This document shows positions 41,686-46,145 of a stretch of 46,145 bases of DNA, piece after piece (the stretch's first letter is position 1; every line of letters begins with the position of its first letter). Under the pieces are notes generated by a model, which saw nothing but the letters and a program-made list of their open reading frames with translations, did no database searches and was not told the DNA's origin. This stretch comes from Oscillospiraceae bacterium (lineage in GTDB: Bacteria > Bacillota > Clostridia > Oscillospirales > Ruminococcaceae), in contig JAAVYW010000049.1 of the NCBI GenBank assembly GCA_022791315.1, forward strand, positions 1-46,145. The letters run 5' to 3'. The position numbers and the translations under genes were made by a program.

Positions 41686-44142
41686 GTGACACAGAATATC
41701 CGGGCCAAAGCGCCCCTGCCCTTTTCCCCTTTTGCCCTGAACCGGGCGGCAGACGTGCTCTGCGCCTATCTGCTCTGCTGCGGGCTGCTCTTCTGGCTGC
41801 TGCCCCTGGCAGGGGTGCCCGTTGCCCCGTGGAGCTGCCTGCTGGCGGCGGGCCTGGCGGGGATTTTGGGGGTGCTCCTCTCCCTGCGATGGTGGGTGGG
41901 CCCTGCGGCGGCGGGGCTGGCTGCCCTGGCAGGGGGCGGCTTTTTATTGGCGCTCTGGTTCACCGGGGGCGAAAGCCCTGCCCGGCTGCTGCGCTGGGGG
42001 CTGGACTGGTTGGCCGACCTGCCCCTCCTGCTCACGGAAGAGGGGGCCCAGGGGTCGCTCTCCCCTGGGCAGGCGGCTTTTCTGCTGCAATGTCTGCTGG
42101 CGCTGCCCCTCTTTGGGTTGTGCATGGCCTTTTTCCGCCGCTGCTTCTCCTTCTGCGCCCTGGGGCTTCTGTGCGGCGGGGAGATTGCCTTTCTCTGGAT
42201 TGGGGGGTACGATACCCTGCTCTGGGCGCTGGGCTGCCTGCTGGCAGTGCTGATTGTGAGCCTGCCCCGGCTGTATTTCCGGGAGCTGGATACCGCCCCG
42301 GCGCAGGAGGCCCCTGCCAACACCCCCGAATTCCTGCAGGACGATTCCCGGCGGGGCAGGCGCAGGGAACGGGAAAACGCCGCGCCCATCCCCCGCTACA
42401 CCCTCCAATTGCTGGCAGTGCCGGCGGCGGTGCTCTGCGTGCTGGGCTCTTTCATAATGGTGCCGGAGGACACGGTCCCCTGGCGGTCCGCCACCATCCG
42501 CAACCTGATTGCCGATGTGAACGACTACTTGGGATTCTCCAGCGGGCAGGGGTATCCCGGCCTAGGCTTTGACATTGGCGCCTCGGGCTTCCTCCCGCTG
42601 GGGGACCGGCTGGGCGGCCCCATCCGGCCCGACAATGTGACGGTCTTATCTGTGACTTCCACTGCCCCTGTGTTTTTGCGAGGCAGCATCCAGAACTTCT
42701 ACACTGGCCAAGGCTGGGCCGACAGTGGCAGCCTGGGGCATTTCCGCTGGGAGAGTTTCCTGTGGCGGGGGCGGCGCAAGGAGCTCTTTGCCCCCTCCCT
42801 TCCTTTAGGGGGCAAAGAGGCCAGGAAACTGGCCGAGGGCATGACAACCCAGGCGACGGTGACTGTCTCCCACCGGAACAACCGCCACGCCTCCCTCTTC
42901 TCCCTCCTGCGGGTGCGCCGCCTGCGGCTGGATACCCGTACTGGGAACGAGACCTATTTTAACCTTCAGGGGGAGCTCTTTTGGGACAGGGCGCTGCCCT
43001 ACAGCACCGCCTATACCCTAGAGGGCAGCTTCTACGACCGTACCCTGCCCGGCTTTGACGAGGCCATGCTGGCACTGGAGCCAATCGCCGCCGGGGAAGA
43101 GGACAGCGCATGGGAGGGCATCTGCCGGGACTATCTCCAGCTCCCGGATACCCTGCCGGAATCGGTGTATGCCCTCACGGCGGAGATTACAGCGGGATTT
43201 CATTCCCCCTATGAAAAGGCGGCGGCCCTGGAGGCCTGGCTGGCGGGGCACTGCTCCTACAGCCTTTCCCCCGCTGTCCCTACAGAGGGGGAGGACTTTA
43301 CGGCGGCCTTTTTGCGGGACCGGGAGGGCTACTGCACCTACTACGCCACGGCCATGGCGGTGATGGCCCGCTGTGCAGGGCTGCCCAGCCGGTATGTCAC
43401 TGGGTATGGGCTCATCCCCACCGGCAGGGCGGAACCCAATTACACCGCCACCAACGCCACTGCCCATGCCTGGTGTGAAATCTACTTCTCCGGCATTGGC
43501 TGGGTGGCCTTTGACCCGGTGTCCTGGACCGAGGCCAGGGAGGCCCAGGCGGCACTCACTGCCACGTCCCAGGCCCCCTCCCCTTCCCAGGACGCCACGG
43601 CCCGCCTGCCAGAGCCCCAGCCGGAACCCCAGCTGCCCGAGGCTGGCTTAGAGACATCCCCAGAGGTGGAGCCCAACCGGAAACCCGGCGTCAACCTGCT
43701 GGGGATTGCGGGGGTGTTCTTAGGGGTTCTGGCAGTGCTGTTGGGGGCTTTTGCCCTCTACCCCTATCTCTGTGACAGGCCCTTCCGGCTCTACGAGCGG
43801 CGGTATGTGCAGCGGCGGTATCCCAATCGGGGGGAGGCGGCAGAGTACTACTACCGGGACATCCTGCGGCAGCTAGCCTTTTTTGACCGGGAACCCAGGC
43901 CGGGGGACACCATCCGTACCTTTGCGGCACGGGTAGACCAGCGGATACCCGATGGGAACGTGTCTATGGGCGAGATAGGGGGGATTTTGGAGGTGCTGCG
44001 CTTTGGCGGGATTGCCCCGGACTGGGGACAGCTGGAACAAATGGAGCGCTACCACAACCGGCTGGAGGATATGCTGCGGGAAAAACTGCCCAGGGGCCGC
44101 TATTTCCTGCTGCGGGTTCTGCCGGGATTTTGGGGAAGATAG
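41686..44142 (+). CDS. Transglutaminase-like membrane protein (TgpA type)
   Basis: The 818-residue protein has several membrane segments in the first 260 residues, an extracytoplasmic part and one more membrane segment near 665-690 (LLGIAGVFLGVLAVLLGAFA). The transglutaminase core has the catalytic Cys in DREGYCTYYATAMAVMA, His in NATAHAWCEIYF and Asp in GWVAFDPVSW. A Pro/Glu-rich linker follows (about 625-660), then a cytoplasmic DUF4129-like end. The start is GTG with AAGGAGG upstream. With MoxR and DUF58 it forms a well-known three-gene unit of uncertain function, perhaps in cell wall or protein processing. Confidence 0.92.
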   Translation: MTQNIRAKAPLPFSPFALNRAADVLCAYLLCCGLLFWLLPLAGVPVAPWSCLLAAGLAGILGVLLSLRWWVGPAAAGLAALAGGGFLLALWFTGGESPARLLRWGLDWLADLPLLLTEEGAQGSLSPGQAAFLLQCLLALPLFGLCMAFFRRCFSFCALGLLCGGEIAFLWIGGYDTLLWALGCLLAVLIVSLPRLYFRELDTAPAQEAPANTPEFLQDDSRRGRRRERENAAPIPRYTLQLLAVPAAVLCVLGSFIMVPEDTVPWRSATIRNLIADVNDYLGFSSGQGYPGLGFDIGASGFLPLGDRLGGPIRPDNVTVLSVTSTAPVFLRGSIQNFYTGQGWADSGSLGHFRWESFLWRGRRKELFAPSLPLGGKEARKLAEGMTTQATVTVSHRNNRHASLFSLLRVRRLRLDTRTGNETYFNLQGELFWDRALPYSTAYTLEGSFYDRTLPGFDEAMLALEPIAAGEEDSAWEGICRDYLQLPDTLPESVYALTAEITAGFHSPYEKAAALEAWLAGHCSYSLSPAVPTEGEDFTAAFLRDREGYCTYYATAMAVMARCAGLPSRYVTGYGLIPTGRAEPNYTATNATAHAWCEIYFSGIGWVAFDPVSWTEAREAQAALTATSQAPSPSQDATARLPEPQPEPQLPEAGLETSPEVEPNRKPGVNLLGIAGVFLGVLAVLLGAFALYPYLCDRPFRLYERRYVQRRYPNRGEAAEYYYRDILRQLAFFDREPRPGDTIRTFAARVDQRIPDGNVSMGEIGGILEVLRFGGIAPDWGQLEQMERYHNRLEDMLREKLPRGRYFLLRVLPGFWGR

Positions 44143-44158
44143 AAAAGGGATGATGCCT

Positions 44159-44707
44159 ATGAAAACACTGATTTTAAACGGTTCCCCCCACAAAAACGGG
44201 GACACGGCGGCGCTCACCGGGGCGCTGCAGGGCCTCCTGCCAGGGGAGGTGCGGGAGGTATTCTCCTACTTTGCCCAGGCGGGGCCCTGTGTGGACTGCC
44301 GCCGCTGCTGGAAAACAGAGGGCTGCGCCCTCCACGACGGCATGGACGAGATTTATGCCTTCCTACGGCAGGCCGACAATGTGGTGATTGCCTCCCCCCT
44401 GTATTTCTCGCAGCTCACCGGTTCCCTGCTGGCGCTGGGGAGCAGGCTGCAATGCCTTTACGCGGCAAAGCGGTTCCTGGGAAAACCGGGGCTCTCGGGC
44501 AAGCGGGGCGGCATTGTGCTGGTGGGGGGCGGGGACGGCAGCCCTGATCCCGCCCTGGCCACGGCCCATACCCTGCTGAAATTCATGGGGGCCACGGAAC
44601 ACCGCCGGGCCCTCTCCCACGGCACCGACCGCCTCCCGGCCGGGGAGGACAGGGACGCATTGGCCCAAGTGGGGGAAATGGCCCGGTGGCTGGCAGCGGC
44701 ACGATAG
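44159..44707 (+). CDS. NADPH-dependent FMN reductase-like flavoprotein
   Basis: The 182-residue protein has the flavodoxin-like fold of the FMN_red family. LILNGSPHKNGDTAALTGAL is the FMN phosphate loop, and VIASPLYFSQLTGSLLALGSRLQCL is the typical second flavin block. A CVDCRRCWKTEGCALHD segment with four cysteines sits between them, as in iron-sulfur flavoproteins of anaerobes. AAAAGGGA precedes the ATG by 8 bases. It follows the transglutaminase gene by 16 bases. The electron donor and acceptor are unknown. Confidence 0.88.
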   Translation: MKTLILNGSPHKNGDTAALTGALQGLLPGEVREVFSYFAQAGPCVDCRRCWKTEGCALHDGMDEIYAFLRQADNVVIASPLYFSQLTGSLLALGSRLQCLYAAKRFLGKPGLSGKRGGIVLVGGGDGSPDPALATAHTLLKFMGATEHRRALSHGTDRLPAGEDRDALAQVGEMARWLAAAR

Positions 44708-44773
44708 CACCGCAGGGGCTTTTTCATGAACTAATCGAAACGCGCTATGGGCGCATCTGAAGGAGGGACTTTT

Positions 44774-45904
44774 ATGCTCTTTGTAAACGCCCTGCTCTTC
44801 TGTGACGACGGGGTATTCCGGGCCGGGGGATTGCGCACGGAGGGGGAAAAAATCGCCGAAACCGGCCTGCTCTCCCCTCTTCCCGGGGAGGAAGTGATAG
44901 ATTGCGGCGGGAAAAAGCTGCTGCCTGGATTTGTGGACATCCACACCCACGGGCGCTGCGGCGGGGATTTTTCCGGCCTCACCGGGGAAGACTATGGGCG
45001 GATGGCCCGCTCCTATGCTGCGGCGGGTATCACTTCCCTGTTGGCCACCACCATGACCCTACCGCTGCAGGAGCTGGAACAGGCCTATGGGGCACTGGGG
45101 GAGCTGCTGGGGCAGCGGCCCCAGGGGGGAAGCCGGGTGCTGGGGGTGAACATGGAGGGGCCCTTCCTCAGCGAGGCCAAGCGGGGGGCCCACGACAGGC
45201 GCTATCTCCTGCCGCCGGACATGGCCCTCTTGGTGCGGCTGAACAACCTGTGCGGAGGGCGAATCAAGCTGTGTGACCTGGCGCCGGAGCTGCCGGGGGC
45301 GATGGCGTTTATCCCCCAGGCTGCGGGGCTTTGCAGGGTTTCGGTGGCCCACACGAATGGGGACTACGACACGGTGATGGCGGCTTTTGCCGCCGGGGCC
45401 AGCCATGTGACCCACTTCTTTAACGCCCTCTCCCCGCTGGGGCACCGGGCGCCGGGGGCAGTGGGGGCGGCCTTTGACAGCACGGCCTGTGTGGAGCTCA
45501 TCTGCGACGGGGTGCATGTACACCCGGCGCTGCTCCGGATGGTGTTCCGCCTGCTGGGGTGGGAACGGGTGTGCCTCATCTCCGACTCCATGAGCGCCGC
45601 CGGGCTGGGGGACGGTTCCTACACCCTGGGCGGGCAGGCAGTGACAGTGGCCGGGGGGAAGGCCCTGCTGGCAGACGGCACCATTGCAGGCTCGGTGACA
45701 GATGTGGCCGCTGCGGTGCGCTTTTGCGTGAACTGCGGTATCCCCCAGGGGGACGCCATCCGCAGTGCCACCACTGTCCCCGCCCGGCAAGCCGGGGCCT
45801 CCCATCTGGTAGGCTCACTGGCCCCCGGCCATCTGGCAGATTTGCTGATTGTCCGAGACGATTTAGTGGTGGAAAAGGTATTCGTGGGGGGACAGGCAGT
45901 ATAG
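44774..45904 (+). CDS. nagA: N-acetylglucosamine-6-phosphate deacetylase
   Basis: The 376-residue enzyme converts GlcNAc-6-phosphate into glucosamine-6-phosphate and acetate, in amino sugar recycling. It carries H57 and H59 in VDIHTHGRCGG, E128 in NMEGPFLSEAKRGAH, His residues in VAHTNGDYD and THFFNALSPLGHR, and the catalytic Asp in LISDSMSAAG. The start MLFVNALLF was preferred because AAGGAGGG lies directly upstream; an ATG nine codons earlier would read through that site. nagB is not in the window. It ends at the convergent structured region. Confidence 0.94.
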   Translation: MLFVNALLFCDDGVFRAGGLRTEGEKIAETGLLSPLPGEEVIDCGGKKLLPGFVDIHTHGRCGGDFSGLTGEDYGRMARSYAAAGITSLLATTMTLPLQELEQAYGALGELLGQRPQGGSRVLGVNMEGPFLSEAKRGAHDRRYLLPPDMALLVRLNNLCGGRIKLCDLAPELPGAMAFIPQAAGLCRVSVAHTNGDYDTVMAAFAAGASHVTHFFNALSPLGHRAPGAVGAAFDSTACVELICDGVHVHPALLRMVFRLLGWERVCLISDSMSAAGLGDGSYTLGGQAVTVAGGKALLADGTIAGSVTDVAAAVRFCVNCGIPQGDAIRSATTVPARQAGASHLVGSLAPGHLADLLIVRDDLVVEKVFVGGQAV

Positions 45905-45914
45905 CTTTAGAGGG

Positions 45915-46098
45915 TGGAAAAGAAATTAAGGCTATAGAGAGGCTAAATGAGAACTCATCCGCTACCGCACCCAGCTAAGGCGAACTAACTACGGGGCCGC
46001 ACCGAGCCCGCCTCACCTGGCCTTGTCACTGCTAAAAGTGGGAGAACGCTAACATCCGGAGCGTCCGCCGACACCCGAGTGACCCCTGCTGACACTGC
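45915..46098 (-). ncRNA. Candidate structured noncoding RNA
   Basis: This gene-free stretch contains nested helices that fold best as minus-strand RNA. CCAGGUGAGGCG pairs with CGCCUUAGCUGG (46020-46009 and 45982-45971, one G-G mismatch, one G-U pair). GGACGCU pairs with AGCGUUC (46066-46060 and 46050-46044, one G-U pair). GTCACT/AGTGAC (46083-46078 and 46030-46025) closes the outer helix. On the plus strand both G-U pairs become A-C mismatches, which favours the minus strand. The lower end runs into T-rich sequence (TTAATTTCTTTT). I cannot assign an Rfam family; a raiA-type RNA is one idea. Confidence 0.5.
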
Positions 46099-46100
46099 CA

Positions 46101-46133
46101 AATCTGTATAGGAGCTTTGCTCCTATACAGATT
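46101..46133. repeat. Perfect 15-bp hairpin at the right edge
   Basis: AATCTGTATAGGAGC (46101-46115) pairs perfectly with 46119-46133 around TTT. Without a T-tract it is not a clear terminator; it may be the first stem of the minus-strand RNA next to it or the end of the nagA transcript. Confidence 0.6.
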
Positions 46134-46145
46134 GTACATAGGGGC

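Noticed and set aside
1..46145. CRISPR arrays, insertion sequences, integrases, prophage genes
   Set aside because: No regularly spaced direct repeats, transposase or integrase motifs were seen in any frame; hairpins here are single terminators or short palindromes.

Overview
The window reads as a chromosomal piece of a GC-rich, low-AT-bias Bacillota (Clostridia), most likely an Oscillospiraceae/Ruminococcaceae-type gut anaerobe. The pointers are strong AGGAGG-type ribosome binding sites, frequent GTG starts, TTGACA/TATAAT promoters with 16-18 base spacers, a T-box leader, a GlgC/GlgD pair, NiaR, a FabV-type enoyl-CoA reductase, xylan-type glycosidases, and many perfect hairpin terminators. 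No rRNA, CRISPR array, transposase or integrase was found. The taxonomic call is inference from gene content.

Layout. 1-2.7 kb (minus): a tandem-HTH regulator and a two-gene AAA ATPase plus Toprim-like protein pair that resembles OLD/PARIS-type defence modules. 2.8-9.4 kb (minus): GNAT acetyltransferase, nucleoside phosphorylase, ABC exporter, acyl-CoA synthetase, XRE-cupin regulator led by a T-box with a consensus promoter, and a small lipoprotein. 9.5 kb: tRNA-Ser(GGA). 10-14.6 kb: an XRE-GyrI-like regulator, then a GH120 beta-xylosidase-like gene flanked by two related lipoprotein genes, one of them frameshifted. 14.8-15.8 kb: a GNAT gene and a compact convergent type I toxin-antitoxin-like locus. 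15.8-18.6 kb (minus): an aminoglycoside-nucleotidyltransferase-like gene and a GH31 alpha-xylosidase-like gene. 19-25.1 kb (plus): glycogen synthesis cluster glgB-glgC-glgD-glgA.

25.3-32.9 kb (plus): small XRE regulator; a nitrilase-family amidase translationally coupled to niaR; a NiaR-type operator in front of a PTS_EIIC_2-type membrane protein (candidate niacin transporter); a GH63-like glycosidase; rarA; an NhaC-type antiporter. 32.9-37 kb (minus): two related membrane acyltransferases, a lipoprotein and fabV. 37-45.9 kb (plus): an iron-sulfur aldo/keto reductase, a MoxR-DUF58-transglutaminase module interrupted by an APH(3')-like kinase gene, an FMN-reductase-like protein and nagA. The right edge holds a candidate structured RNA on the minus strand.

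How it fits together: carbohydrate capture (GH120, GH31, GH63-like, NagA) and glycogen storage sit beside anaerobic fatty-acid/acyl-CoA functions (acyl-CoA synthetase, FabV) and several small regulatory units. The points most worth following are the T-box in front of an acyl-CoA synthetase operon, the NiaR-linked amidase/transporter unit, the type I toxin-antitoxin locus with a non-ATG toxin start, the ATPase-Toprim pair, and the terminal structured RNA.
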